This document shows, piece after piece, positions 39,818 to 49,134 of a stretch of DNA of 64,000 nt. The DNA comes from JABDIY01 sp963751955 (lineage in GTDB: Bacteria > Actinomycetota > Acidimicrobiia > Acidimicrobiales > SZUA-35). The stretch spans positions 62,001 to 126,000 of the forward strand of contig CAVVWM010000016.1 of assembly GCA_963751955.1 (NCBI GenBank). The letters are read 5' to 3'. The stretch's first letter is position 1. Each line of letters begins with the position of its first letter. The translations under genes were made by a program, and so were the position numbers. The notes beneath the pieces were generated by a model. It was not told where the DNA came from, did no database searches, and saw only the letters and a program-made list of their open reading frames with translations.

Positions 39818-41683
39818 CTACTCCAACACCAGATCGTGGGTGGCGTTGAAACGGGAGCCGGGGATTGGTGTCAGTCCGAGCAGCTGGAGTGAGAGATTGC
39901 CCGCCTCGGCGGCTCGGATCGGCTGGATCCCAGTCTCGTCAGGTCGGCCAACTCCTGGATCGAGTCGGTTCGAGCTGTTCAGCGTGTAGAGATCATTGTC
40001 GGCTCCCACACCCGGACCCCAGACGATGAAGGGCACCGTGTAGTTCTCGTCGTCATCGATGACGTAGTGCTGGGTTTCACCGATGGGACCGCCGTGATCG
40101 GATGTCACGATGATCGCGGTGGTTGACGCCAGGGCCGGGTCGTTGCCGATCGCGTCGAGGGCGGCGGCGATCGAGGTATCGGAGCTCGCGACGGCTGCGT
40201 TGTAGGCGGGTGATCCCCACCCGTTGGGATGCCCGAACCCGTCGGGATGAGGGATGTGCCAGAACATGTAGTCGGCTGGCTCGGCGGTGAGGTGGGCCAG
40301 TATCAGGTCGGTTTGCCCCTGGATCGAGAAGTTCTTTTCATAGGAGTCGATCTTGTCCCGACCCTCATCGGTTCCTGTTGTGTCGGGGGCCCCGTTCACG
40401 TCGTTCCAGCTACGGTCGAACAGGTCGAACTTTTCCTTGCCCACAAGCGCGTAGGTGGTCAGTCCGTTGTCGTGGGCGACGTCGAAGCTGGACACGAGAT
40501 AGAAGCCGGCTTGATCATGCACGGTGCCGCCAGGGTCCTCGTTCGTGAGGAGGTTGAAACCGTCAGGACCGAGCTGTCGGCGGCTGGTGAGCTGACCGGT
40601 GTGGTTGGGAAGGGTGATCGTGGCATTGAAATCCGATCGGGCGTTGAGGGTGGACGCGCCATTGGTGATCAGGCTCCACAGCGTCGGGGTGAGCTGAGCG
40701 TTCACATAGTCGGACCGCAGCCCGTCGATGCTGATGTGAAGAACATGTTCGGCGCTACCGGCGGGCTGTGGCGCAGCGCACGGTGTGGGATCGCTGAACA
40801 CACCGTTGCTCGAACGGGTCTCCACCCGATAGGCGTAGCTGCTGGACGTCGATAGGCCGCTCTGCGCGAACGAGGTGTCTGGCGGTAGCACGCGGCCGGT
40901 CCATCCGAACGGGCCTCCATTGCGGCTGCGGCGGATGACAAAGGCGTCTGCGTTGTCATCGGTGTGCCATGTCCAGTCGACCGTGGCGGTGTTACCCACA
41001 CGAACGAAGGTGCACGAAGTAGGGGGAAGGGGTGCCGAGGGTGGTTCACCGGAGTTTGTGCACAGCGTTGCCGTACTGGCGGAGTTTTCTCCGTCTCGGG
41101 TTTCCACGGTGTAGTCGTAGGAAGAGTTTCCCGCCACGGTCTGGCCAAACGTCGTGTTTGGGACGTTGACTCGTCCTGTCCATCCGAATGTTCCGCCGTT
41201 TCGACTGCGCCGGATTATGAACGCACTCGCATTGTCGTTCGCCGCCCGGGTCCATTCCACTGTCACCGCATTGCTCGTCCGGTCCGCAGTGCAGGAGACC
41301 GGCGTAACGGGGTTGGAATTGGGCGCTGCCTCTTCGATGCAGGCAACGACAGGGCTCGACTGATTGGCGGGATCTTTCGCCTCGACGGTGTAGCTGTAGG
41401 CAGAGAACCTGGAGATTGTCTGGGTGAATGTGGTTGAGGGCACGTCGACCCGTCCTGTCCATCCAAAGGCTCCGCCGTTTCGACTGCGTCGGACTACGTA
41501 CGAGGCGGCGCCATCCTCAGCCGCCCTCGTCCAGGACACCATCGCGCTCGAGCCGCTCAGGGTGAACTCACACGAGGTCGGTGCCAGCGCCGTCCCATCT
41601 GCCGACCAGGCGGTGGGTTGGCCGATGAGGAGCGCTCCAAGACATGCCAATGCCGCTGCAACTACTCGAACTCTTCGCCCCAT
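39818..41683 (-). CDS. Secreted alkaline-phosphatase-fold phosphodiesterase with three Fn3-like repeats
   Basis: About 621 residues with a signal peptide (VVAAALACLGALLIG, cleavage near TAWSA), three tandem Fn3-like repeats (~35-310) and a C-terminal alkaline-phosphatase-superfamily domain (~325-600). Each repeat contains a near-identical hairpin, RRSRNGGxFGWTGRV. The catalytic domain shows HISIDGLRSDYV (metal Asp), the nucleophile region TITLPNHTG, HPDGFGHPNG and TSDHGGPIGE, as in nucleotide pyrophosphatase/phosphodiesterases. It should act on extracellular phosphodiesters or phosphonates. An ATG at 41683 is preferred; a GTG at 41716 would lengthen the signal peptide. Confidence 0.85.
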   Translation of the reverse strand: MGRRVRVVAAALACLGALLIGQPTAWSADGTALAPTSCEFTLSGSSAMVSWTRAAEDGAASYVVRRSRNGGAFGWTGRVDVPSTTFTQTISRFSAYSYTVEAKDPANQSSPVVACIEEAAPNSNPVTPVSCTADRTSNAVTVEWTRAANDNASAFIIRRSRNGGTFGWTGRVNVPNTTFGQTVAGNSSYDYTVETRDGENSASTATLCTNSGEPPSAPLPPTSCTFVRVGNTATVDWTWHTDDNADAFVIRRSRNGGPFGWTGRVLPPDTSFAQSGLSTSSSYAYRVETRSSNGVFSDPTPCAAPQPAGSAEHVLHISIDGLRSDYVNAQLTPTLWSLITNGASTLNARSDFNATITLPNHTGQLTSRRQLGPDGFNLLTNEDPGGTVHDQAGFYLVSSFDVAHDNGLTTYALVGKEKFDLFDRSWNDVNGAPDTTGTDEGRDKIDSYEKNFSIQGQTDLILAHLTAEPADYMFWHIPHPDGFGHPNGWGSPAYNAAVASSDTSIAAALDAIGNDPALASTTAIIVTSDHGGPIGETQHYVIDDDENYTVPFIVWGPGVGADNDLYTLNSSNRLDPGVGRPDETGIQPIRAAEAGNLSLQLLGLTPIPGSRFNATHDLVLE

Positions 41684-41763
41684 AGCCCTAGTTAAGAACA
41701 TTCTGTGCGCCCACACCCTAGGGAATTCAGTCCAGATCCTTGGGTACGACGTTCTAGTGCGGT

Positions 41764-42537
41764 CTAGGTGAGGAGGAGATTGTCCATCCGCCGGTTCACG
41801 AAGTGGCGCGCAAAGATGGTCACGACCAGCAGGTACACAACGTGACCCAATGCCGACATGTCCATCGAGCCGCGCGCCAGATCACGAGTCAGGTCGACAC
41901 CGTGGTACAGCGGAGTGGCCTGCACGATCGGTTGAGCCCACGAGGGATAGATGTCAAGTGCGAAGAACGTGGTGCTGAGGAGAAACAGCGGCTGGGTTAT
42001 CAGGAACAAGATGTCAAAGTCTTGCCAGTTCCTTGCATATGTCGTTCCGTATGCCCCCATCGCACCAAACGCCAGGCCGATGAGCAACGCCGCGAAGGGT
42101 ATGAGCAGCGCCCACCAGCTGGCCAGCAGACCGAAGGCCCACATCACCGCCAAGAACGTGGCGGAATAGAATCCGCCCCGAATCATTGCCCAGGCCACTT
42201 CACCGTCCATCACCTGTTTGATCGACAGCGGTGTGACCAGCATGGCGTCGAAAGTCCTGCTCTCCTTCAACTTGAAGTAGAAGTTGAACGTCATGTCGAA
42301 GATGGCGCCGTTCATGGCGCTGCTGGCCAACAGACCGGGAGCTACGAACTGGGCGTAGGTGATCACCTCGCCGTTCCATTCGATGTCGCCGACGAGCTGG
42401 CCGAGCCCCACACCGAGACCGAACAGGAAGATCATCGGCTCGAACATGGCGCTGAACAAGATCAGCCACAGGCGCCGATACGAGACGACATTGCGCTCCA
42501 CCACATGGATCGGCAACATCACCGAGGCCGGCATCAT
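41764..42537 (-). CDS. ABC-2 type exporter permease (second of two)
   Basis: A 257-residue membrane protein with six predicted helices, of the ABC-2/NodJ/DrrB type: VVSYRRLWLILFSAMFEPMIFLFGLG at the start and the GLLASSAMNGAIFDMTFNFYFKL block. The ATG at 42537 overlaps the TGA of the upstream permease (ATGA). With the ATPase and the other permease it forms a three-gene exporter; the substrate is unknown, and drugs, lipids or polysaccharides are possible. Confidence 0.88.
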   Translation of the reverse strand: MMPASVMLPIHVVERNVVSYRRLWLILFSAMFEPMIFLFGLGVGLGQLVGDIEWNGEVITYAQFVAPGLLASSAMNGAIFDMTFNFYFKLKESRTFDAMLVTPLSIKQVMDGEVAWAMIRGGFYSATFLAVMWAFGLLASWWALLIPFAALLIGLAFGAMGAYGTTYARNWQDFDILFLITQPLFLLSTTFFALDIYPSWAQPIVQATPLYHGVDLTRDLARGSMDMSALGHVVYLLVVTIFARHFVNRRMDNLLLT

Positions 42538-43373
42538 GACCCGAGCGCCTTGGTGAACGTGCGTCGTCCGGCGTAGATGCCAACCAGAATGAACCCCAGG
42601 ATGACAGCGGCGTGGCCCACGGCCGCTTCGAAGCTGAGCTCTCGGTCGATGATCAGGCCACGGCACAGTTGCACCCCGTGCCAAACCGGTGTGAGCCGGC
42701 TGAACCACGCCATGGCGCTGGGCAGCTGGTCCACAGGATAGAACGCACCGGAGAACAGGTAGAGGGGCAGGACCCCCAACCGCAAGACCACAGGGAAGCC
42801 CTGATCACCCTTGGCCTGACCCGTCCACGCCGAGATCAGCGCTGCGAAGGCCATCGCGGTGCCTGCTGCTGCCAGGGGAGCCAGCAGCGACATAGGACCG
42901 GTTGGTACGCCGAAGCCGGTGAGAACGGCCAGGTAGATGGTCGCTGCAACCAGGGCCCGGAAGCCGATCCACAGCACATGGCCGGTGAACAGTTGCCCGG
43001 TTGTGAGCGGGGTGTTGATGATCGACACGTAGGTCCCGCGCCAGCGAAGCTGACCGGCCGTTTGCCAAAGGCTCTCCGACGCTCCAAGCTGCATGGCGGC
43101 GGCCGCCATGAGGCCGGGCCCCACGAATTCGAGGTAGTCGGCGGTTTGCAGTCCCGACTCTTGCGCGTCGATCTGGGAACCCAACCCCAGGCCGAGTCCG
43201 AGTAGGTAGAAGAGGGGACCGGCGGCTCCGCTCACCACAGTTCCCCGAAACGTGGTTCGGAACCGAAGGAACTGATGTTCCAGGAAGTGGACGAGTGGCC
43301 CGTGCCGGGAGCGGCTGTGGTGATCGGTTCCCGCCGACGGGGTCGAGGTAGTGGTCGTTGCTGTCACGGTCAC
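42534..43373 (-). CDS. ABC-2 type exporter permease (first of two)
   Basis: A 279-residue six-helix ABC-2 permease with a hydrophilic, Thr/Ser-rich N-terminus. It has FRGTVVSGAAGPLFYLLGLGLGLG, the GPGLMAAAAMQLGASESLWQ block and FPVVLRLGVLPLYLFSGAFYP. The GTG at 43373 overlaps the TGA of the ATPase gene (GTGA), which fixes the start despite a much longer open frame upstream. Having two different permeases suggests a heterodimeric membrane domain. Confidence 0.88.
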   Translation of the reverse strand: MTVTATTTTSTPSAGTDHHSRSRHGPLVHFLEHQFLRFRTTFRGTVVSGAAGPLFYLLGLGLGLGSQIDAQESGLQTADYLEFVGPGLMAAAAMQLGASESLWQTAGQLRWRGTYVSIINTPLTTGQLFTGHVLWIGFRALVAATIYLAVLTGFGVPTGPMSLLAPLAAAGTAMAFAALISAWTGQAKGDQGFPVVLRLGVLPLYLFSGAFYPVDQLPSAMAWFSRLTPVWHGVQLCRGLIIDRELSFEAAVGHAAVILGFILVGIYAGRRTFTKALGS

Positions 43374-44284
43374 TCCACCAACGTTCGCCCGGTGAGGGCC
43401 AGGAACACGTCCTCCAAGCTGGCCCGTCGCACCAAGCTGGAGGTTGGGGTGTGGCCGTCGTTGACAAGTTTGCCGAGCGTTCCTTCGCCGTCGTCGGTAT
43501 AGATCAGGGTCCGGTCGGCCAGCGGCTCGGTCCGCAGACCCAGGCTCTCCATATTCATCGCGGTTCCCGCAGCGAAACGAACCTCCAACACTTCCCGCGT
43601 CACGTGTTCGGCGATGAGGTCCTTGGGCGAACCTTCGGCCACGATCTTGCCTTGGTCCATCACCACGAGCCGATCGGCCAGCTGTTCGGCCTCGTCCATG
43701 TAGTGGGTCGTGAGCAGAAGGGTCACCCCGCGTTCCTTGAGTTGGTAGAGCCGTTCCCACAGCAGATGGCGTGCCTGGGGATCCAACCCGGTGGTCGGTT
43801 CGTCGAGCAGAACCATCTCGGGGTCGTTGACCAGTGCTCGGGCGATGGTCAGACGTCGTTTCATGCCACCGGAGAGCGAACTGACCTGATCTTTGGAACG
43901 ATCTTGCAGCCGGGCGAAACCCAGCAGCTCGTCGGCCTTGGCCCGAGCACTGCTCCATGACAGCCCGAAGTAACGGGCGTACACCATGAGGTTCTCTCGA
44001 AGAGTGAGGGCGTCATCGAGGTTGTCTTCCTGGGCCACCACACCAAGCCGTGCCCGGATCGAGGGCCCTTCGGACACCGGGTCACCGCCGAGTACCCGAA
44101 GTTCGCCCGACGTCACGGGGCTCACCGTCGAGATCATCTTCATCGTGCTGCTCTTGCCGGCGCCGTTGGGGCCCAGCATTGCGAACGATTCCCCCGGTTC
44201 GAGTTCCAGGTTGATTCGGTCTACCGCTGTGAAGCTACCGAATCTCTTTGTGAGCTCCTTGGCTACTACGGGTTTGGCGACCAT
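43370..44284 (-). CDS. ABC exporter ATP-binding protein, DrrA/NodI-like
   Basis: A 304-residue ATPase: Walker A LGPNGAGKSS, Q-loop VVAQEDNLD, signature LSGGMKRRL, Walker B VLLDEPTTGLD and switch TTHYMDEAEQL. A ~90-residue C-terminal extension (EVRFAAGTAMNMESLGLRTE onward) is typical of DrrA/NodI exporters and contacts the permease. The ATG at 44284 follows TAGTGT at 7 nt. It is the first gene of the three-gene exporter operon; its TGA overlaps the first permease start. Confidence 0.92.
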   Translation of the reverse strand: MVAKPVVAKELTKRFGSFTAVDRINLELEPGESFAMLGPNGAGKSSTMKMISTVSPVTSGELRVLGGDPVSEGPSIRARLGVVAQEDNLDDALTLRENLMVYARYFGLSWSSARAKADELLGFARLQDRSKDQVSSLSGGMKRRLTIARALVNDPEMVLLDEPTTGLDPQARHLLWERLYQLKERGVTLLLTTHYMDEAEQLADRLVVMDQGKIVAEGSPKDLIAEHVTREVLEVRFAAGTAMNMESLGLRTEPLADRTLIYTDDGEGTLGKLVNDGHTPTSSLVRRASLEDVFLALTGRTLVE

Positions 44285-44291
44285 TCGATGC

Positions 44292-44297
44292 ACACTA
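44292..44297 (-). promoter_or_regulatory. -10-like element, leaderless start of exporter operon
   Basis: TAGTGT on the minus strand ends 7 nt before the ATG at 44284. Confidence 0.45.
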
Positions 44298-44327
44298 CTT
44301 GCGTGGTTGGTTCCGCCCCGGTGACTT

Positions 44328-45506
44328 CTACAGCCGGATTCGAGCGATAGCGGCCTCGTGGGGTCCCATTTCGGCCAGCTGTCGTTCCACGAACGCCTCG
44401 CGAGCGGCGGCTCGGGGGTGAGTGAACCCTGCGCCTAGAACCTGTTCGCCGGGATCGCATGTGACGTACCGGCAGATTCGTCTGCCATGAGTGGTGAGTT
44501 CGGCCCAGCGGTCGAAGGGCATTGACCTGGTGATGATGTCGCTGCGAAACCAGGGCGCAAAGTATTCAATATTCGGCATCGACCGCACCTCACGCGAGAG
44601 ATTCGGCGTGCCACTGTGCCAGCAGCGGTTGTCCCTGAAGATGGCTGATCCAGCCGGGACCGGGCACAACGTGCTGTGTTTCATCCACAGGGGCTCGTCG
44701 GCGACGTTGGGGATCGGCTCGGTCGACCGCTGAGTGCCGGGGATCTGACGGATCGGACCGTTCTCCCATGTGAGGTCGACCATAGGGAAGTTGATCGTCA
44801 CCACTGACACCGGAAGCTGCTTCATGGTGAGACCACCGACCGGATCGTGCGGCTCAGTCCAGATGTTGTCGCTGTGAAGGCCCTGGTATTCAATGGCTCC
44901 CGGGAGCGCCAGGTCACCACCGCCTCCTCCAACGATGTAATTGTCAGATCCGTAGATTGCGGTGAGGATCGGCGTTGTAGTGGGGAGATCCACCACCGCA
45001 GTCCATGCCGGGTCGTGCAACCGATGGCGCGAGGCTGAGGTCGAACCGAACGAATAACGGTGGGGGAGACCTCCGGCGCCGCCCCCGGCCGCACCGGTGG
45101 GATCGACGTCAAGGATTTCGTCGAGAACACGATCGGTTGCCGCTTTGAGGTTTGCCAGATGTTCGGCCGGGAGGGCATCGGTGACAGCGACGAATCCGTC
45201 TCGGTAGAACAGTTCGACGGCCCGCTCGACCTGATCGGGCGTGACCGTCTCGAGATCGGGAATGCCGTTGTGTTCCTGCAATCGTTCCCTGAGGGCAACC
45301 ACCCCAGGGTCGTCGTATGACCGCGTCCATGTGGCGCAGGACAAATCGCCCCCTATCAGGTTGTAGTGCTCCGGCGTAGTTTCAATGACGAAGTCGGGCG
45401 CCGCTGCGTGCAGGCCGAGTGGGTTGTTGTTGTCAGTGCCGGCCACTGTGGGTCGATTTGCGAATCCGTTGGGCGGGACGTCTGCGTTCCAACCGATCGA
45501 GGACAT
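44328..45506 (-). CDS. Phytanoyl-CoA dioxygenase (PhyH) family protein
   Basis: A 392-residue Fe(II)/2-oxoglutarate oxygenase of the PhyH type. The iron triad is His211 and Asp213 in QGLHSDNIW plus His297 in CWHSGTPN; Arg305 (LSREVRS) is placed to hold 2-oxoglutarate. The ~100 residues before the barrel (FVIETTPEHYNLIGG, RYSFGSTSASR at 150) are longer than in minimal PhyH enzymes. The family hydroxylates varied small molecules, not only phytanoyl-CoA. It starts 24 bp after the SHMT-like gene on the same strand, so the two may share a substrate pathway. Confidence 0.85.
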   Translation of the reverse strand: MSSIGWNADVPPNGFANRPTVAGTDNNNPLGLHAAAPDFVIETTPEHYNLIGGDLSCATWTRSYDDPGVVALRERLQEHNGIPDLETVTPDQVERAVELFYRDGFVAVTDALPAEHLANLKAATDRVLDEILDVDPTGAAGGGAGGLPHRYSFGSTSASRHRLHDPAWTAVVDLPTTTPILTAIYGSDNYIVGGGGGDLALPGAIEYQGLHSDNIWTEPHDPVGGLTMKQLPVSVVTINFPMVDLTWENGPIRQIPGTQRSTEPIPNVADEPLWMKHSTLCPVPAGSAIFRDNRCWHSGTPNLSREVRSMPNIEYFAPWFRSDIITRSMPFDRWAELTTHGRRICRYVTCDPGEQVLGAGFTHPRAAAREAFVERQLAEMGPHEAAIARIRL

Positions 45507-45530
45507 GGGTCAATAATGCCGCAGTGTTGC

Positions 45531-46803
45531 CTAGTCGATGAACTTCACGTCGGTGAATCGGCCCCTCATGGCGCTGATCCGGTCGGCCACCTCGCTCGGA
45601 TCGCCGGTGAGCGCATGAGCGATGTAGGTGGCCAGCTCGGGCATGTCGGTATGGCTCATTCCCCAGCGCGTGATCTCATTGGTCCCGAGTCGGAGACCGT
45701 CGTCGAGCCCGGAGGGAAGCCCTATGGCCGAGGTCAGCAGGTTCGCCTGGCGCAATCGGAGCGCGGTGGCACTACCGCCACCGTAGGGCCGGGCGTCGAT
45801 GGCAAGCTGATGGGATCGGGTTGCTCCTTCCACCGTGTGAAACGTGTTGATTCCACTGGCGTCGAGGCACTCGGCCAGCGATCTTCGCGACCGTGGTCAT
45901 CGCCTCGGCAAAGTCGGTTCCGTGGTGTAGCCAGTCAGAGAGGGTGATCGCCAGGGCGGCAGTCTTTGCTGCGTCGAAATTTGCGGTCATGCCGGGATAC
46001 GCAATGGAGTCGATGCGCTCGGCGATCGTTTCATCGTTCGTGACGAGGAGTCCTGACGGAGGACCGCCAAGACTCTTGTAGGTGCTCATTGTCATCAGAT
46101 GGGCGCCTTCAGCGAGTGGGTTGGGCCACGCCCGACCAGCGAACATGCCACACGCATGGGCAGCGTCGAACAGCAGTGTGGCCCCGACCGAATCAGCGAT
46201 CGATCGAAGGTCGGCAATCGGATGGGGCAGAAGGTTGAGGCTGGTGCCGATCGTGATCAGCTTGGGCTGAATTCGAGCCGCCAGTTCGGCGACGCCTTCA
46301 ACGTCGACGGTGAAGCGGTCCGGATCGATCGGAGCTTCGTGGATTTCCAGGCCGTACAGCCCGGCACACCCTGCTGCGTGATGAGTGACGTGGCCACCAA
46401 TCGTGGCAGGAGGCACGATGATCGGATCTCCTGGTCGACAGGTGGCCATGAATGCGAAGAGGTTTCCCATTGCCCCAGAAGGCACTCGAACCTCGGCGTA
46501 GTCTGCCTCGAACACGCGGCAGGCGAGCTCCGCGGTGATCACCTCAATCTCCTCGATCGCCTCCAAGCCCATTTCGTACTTCTCGCCGGGGTGACCCAAA
46601 GAGGGCCTGACTCCAAGCCCACTCGATAGCAACGCCTCGGCCCGGGGATTCATGGTGTTGGTCGCCGGGTTCAGGTTGATGCACTCGCGGTCGTGAATCT
46701 CTGAGCTTCGGGCGGCGAGACGTTCAACCCGTTCCGCGGAGATAGGATCGGCCAGGATTTCTTCCCGGCGAGACCGTGCCTGTTCAGACCACCATTCGAA
46801 CAT
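45531..46803 (-). pseudogene. SHMT-like PLP enzyme, disrupted by a single-base frameshift
   Basis: From the ATG at 46803 a serine hydroxymethyltransferase-family sequence runs intact for ~305 residues: NPRAEALLSSGLG, GHPGEKYEMG, VRVPSGAMGNLFAF, LLFDAAHACGMF and the PLP-Lys segment STYKSLGGPPSG. Near 45882 one extra base shifts the frame; the other frame continues with SLAECLDASGINTF, GATRSHQLAIDARPY and RLGTNEITRWGM to a stop at 45531. Together they give a full ~424-residue enzyme. The sequence is divergent from housekeeping GlyA, so it may be an aldolase-type paralogue. It could be a sequencing or assembly error or genuine decay. TACGCT ends 6 nt before the start. Confidence 0.8.
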
Positions 46804-46809
46804 CGGCGA

Positions 46810-46815
46810 AGCGTA
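46810..46815 (-). promoter_or_regulatory. -10-like element, leaderless start of SHMT-like gene
   Basis: TACGCT on the minus strand ends 6 nt before the ATG at 46803. Confidence 0.5.
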
Positions 46816-46852
46816 CTTGAGGCTGGATCCGGGCTGCCACGGATCGGTTGGG

Positions 46853-47254
46853 TCAAGAGTTCTTGTAGCTGATATCGATCATCTGGGTCAGGACGTCAGT
46901 GTCGACATCGGAGAGCCGGTTGATGTAGAGGCACGACTTGCCCGTCTTGTGTGGGCCCAGATCGGCGAGGAGCGGCTCATAGGCCTCGAAGCCGTCCATG
47001 ATGTAGAGGACCAGGTTGGCCTTCCGGGGCGAGAAGCCGATGGCCATCCAATCGCTGGTGTTCCCCTTGGCGTAGGTGATCTCTTTTGTCCCAAACCCTA
47101 CGATCGATGAACCCCACATCACCGCGGGCTGGCCGGTGATCGTCTCCATCAGCTCTTTGACTGCTCTGGCATCGGATTTCCGTTGCTCGGGCTCCACCCC
47201 GTCGAGGAACGAGTCGACGTCGGCGTCGTTCTTCTGAGTCTTCGGTTCGGCCAT
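46853..47254 (-). CDS. DUF1801 (YdhG-like) protein
   Basis: A 133-residue DUF1801-domain protein: PEQRKSDARAVKELMETITG, AVMWGSSIVGFG and WMAIGFSPRKANLVLYIM are typical, ending in YINRLSDVDTDVLTQMI. The fold is SCP2- or DUF1801-like with no established catalytic role; members are often single-gene units. The ATG at 47254 follows TAGTGT at 6 nt and there is no Shine-Dalgarno. Confidence 0.88.
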   Translation of the reverse strand: MAEPKTQKNDADVDSFLDGVEPEQRKSDARAVKELMETITGQPAVMWGSSIVGFGTKEITYAKGNTSDWMAIGFSPRKANLVLYIMDGFEAYEPLLADLGPHKTGKSCLYINRLSDVDTDVLTQMIDISYKNS

Positions 47255-47260
47255 GATCCA

Positions 47261-47266
47261 ACACTA
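47261..47266 (-). promoter_or_regulatory. -10-like element, leaderless start of DUF1801 gene
   Basis: TAGTGT on the minus strand ends 6 nt before the ATG at 47254. Confidence 0.5.
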
Positions 47267-47449
47267 GACCGACCCTAGGAGCCGTGGCAGTTTGGGACTG
47301 CTAGCAGAACGGCGGTGAAGGGTCCCGAAGATGCCGAAGCACTCAGGGAAATCATGCCGCGTTTGGAGTAATCAGCACTCCACCGAATCTGGCCAGAAAC
47401 TCGACCAGAATGATGTAACCAACGGGTAACTCGGCGGGTCTGAGTTGTC

Positions 47450-49100
47450 GTGGACACCATCGTCACTCGAATTGAACACGCAGCGAAGGGCCAGGGCACT
47501 GTCACGTTCATGACCGGCGACGAACCGGTCGCGATGACCTGGGCTGAGCTGCATGCCGACGCCAAGAAGATGGCGGCGGCCCTTCAGACCAGGGGGGTGA
47601 ATCACGGCGACCATGTTGCGGTCCTGGGCCCCACCACCATCAACCTGGTCACCGCCATGCAGGCGGTCTGGCTTTGCGGAGCAACACTCGTGGTCTTGCC
47701 ACTGCCGATGCGCCTCGCGTGCACTGGAGGACTTCACGAAGTCCACCCGCAATCGCATTCGTCTGGCCGACTCGGTGTGTGTGTTGGTGGACAACGATCT
47801 CGCTCCCTTCTTGGCCACCGAGGAAGGTGATCCGCCGGTCTATCTGCTCAACGACCTGGCCCAATCACACGAGTCCGCCGATGATTTCATTCGTCCCGAC
47901 TATCACGTCGACGATTTGTTTGTTCTCCAATTCACCAGCGGGTCGACGAGCGAGCCCAAGGGTGTCCAGCTGCCCAACCATCTCGTCGCAGCCAATCTCG
48001 ATGCGATCTATGAGGCGGCCGAGGTAGACCCTGCCAGCGAAATGATGGTTTCGTGGCTGCCGCTGTACCACGACATGGGTCTCGTGGGATTCTGCATCCT
48101 GCCGATGAGCGCCGGCCTCGACCTCGTGCTCGGAGCCCCCCAAGACTTTCTCGGTTCACCCGGTCGCTGGATGGAGTGGATCTCGATCTTCGGCGGTACC
48201 TCAACTGCTGGTCCCAACTTCTCCTACGTGTTGGCAACGCGAGCGCTGAATCGCAGCAAGGAGATACTCGATCTGTCCAAGCTTCGGATTGCGCTCAACG
48301 GTGCCGAACCGGTTGATCCTGCAAGCGTGCGGGAGTTCATTGAAGCCGGAGTCCGCCACGGCATGCGCCCCGAGGCAGTGTTCCCGGCCTTTGGGATGGC
48401 CGAGGTTGGCATCGCCGGGTCGTTCCCTGTACCCATGACCGGGCTGCAGACAGACATCGTGGATTCTGAGCTTCTCGAACACGAGCATCGGGCTGTGAAC
48501 GTGGAAATCGGCCACAAGAATGCTCGCGAGATCGTGAAGCTCGGGTATCCCGTTCCGGGGTTGGAGATGCGCATCTGCGATCACGAAAGTGGGTCCGTGC
48601 TGGGCGAGCGTGAGGTCGGCGAACTTCAGATCAAGGGAACGTCGGTGACAACCGGTTACTACCATCGACCCGAGGCCAACGCCGAGCTGTTCCAAGATGG
48701 CTGGTTGTGCACCGGCGACCTCGCCTACATGGTGGATGGCCAAATGATCATGTGCGGACGGATCAAGGATCTCATCATCGTGGGGGGACGCAATGTCTAC
48801 CCCCAAGACATCGAACGGGCGGTCGGCGGCCTCGACGGAATACGCGCTGGCAACGTCATCGCCTTCAGCGTCGAAGGTCGGGGTGGCAAGGAAGCGGTGG
48901 CTGTTGTCGCTGAGACCCGTGTCGAAGATCGTGACGCCCTGCTCCACGAGGTTCACGAAGCCGTCTATGTGGCCGTTGGCGTACCCGCCAAAGAGATCGC
49001 CTTGGTGAAGCCCGGAACGCTGCCCAAAACCTCATCGGGCAAACTGCAACGTGCCCTCTGCAAGGAGCAGTTCCTGGGCCAGGCTCTCGAACTGGTGTAG
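47450..49100 (+). pseudogene. Fatty acyl-AMP ligase-like adenylating enzyme, disrupted by a frameshift
   Basis: An ANL-superfamily enzyme. The first frame (GTG 47450) covers the N-terminal ~90 residues (VTFMTGDEPVAMTWAELH to LVVLPLPMRLA). Near 47720 one extra base shifts the frame; the second frame continues with ALEDFTKSTRNRI, the ATP loop FTSGSTSEPKGVQL, SWLPLYHDMGLVGF, GYYHRPEANAELF, GWLCTGDLAY, GRIKDLIIVGGRN and the catalytic Lys in PKTSSGKLQRA, to a stop at 49100. The LYHDMGLVG block is typical of fatty acyl-AMP ligases. The repaired protein would be ~549 residues. Sequencing error or real inactivation are both possible. No polyketide synthase or acyl carrier gene is adjacent. Confidence 0.82.
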
Positions 49101-49122
49101 CGCAACCCTGGCAGGTATCGGC

Positions 49123-49128
49123 GATACT
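49123..49128 (+). promoter_or_regulatory. -10-like element, leaderless start of sixA-like gene
   Basis: GATACT ends 6 nt before the GTG at 49135. The first base is off consensus but A2 and T6 are kept. Confidence 0.35.
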
Positions 49129-49134
49129 CACCTA

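Noticed and set aside
42538..42708. Extended N-termini of the exporter permeases (frames open to 42708 and 43958)
   Set aside because: The extra residues are antisense-like, Arg/Pro-rich translations of the neighbouring gene; the ATGA and GTGA overlaps give convincing starts at 42537 and 43373.
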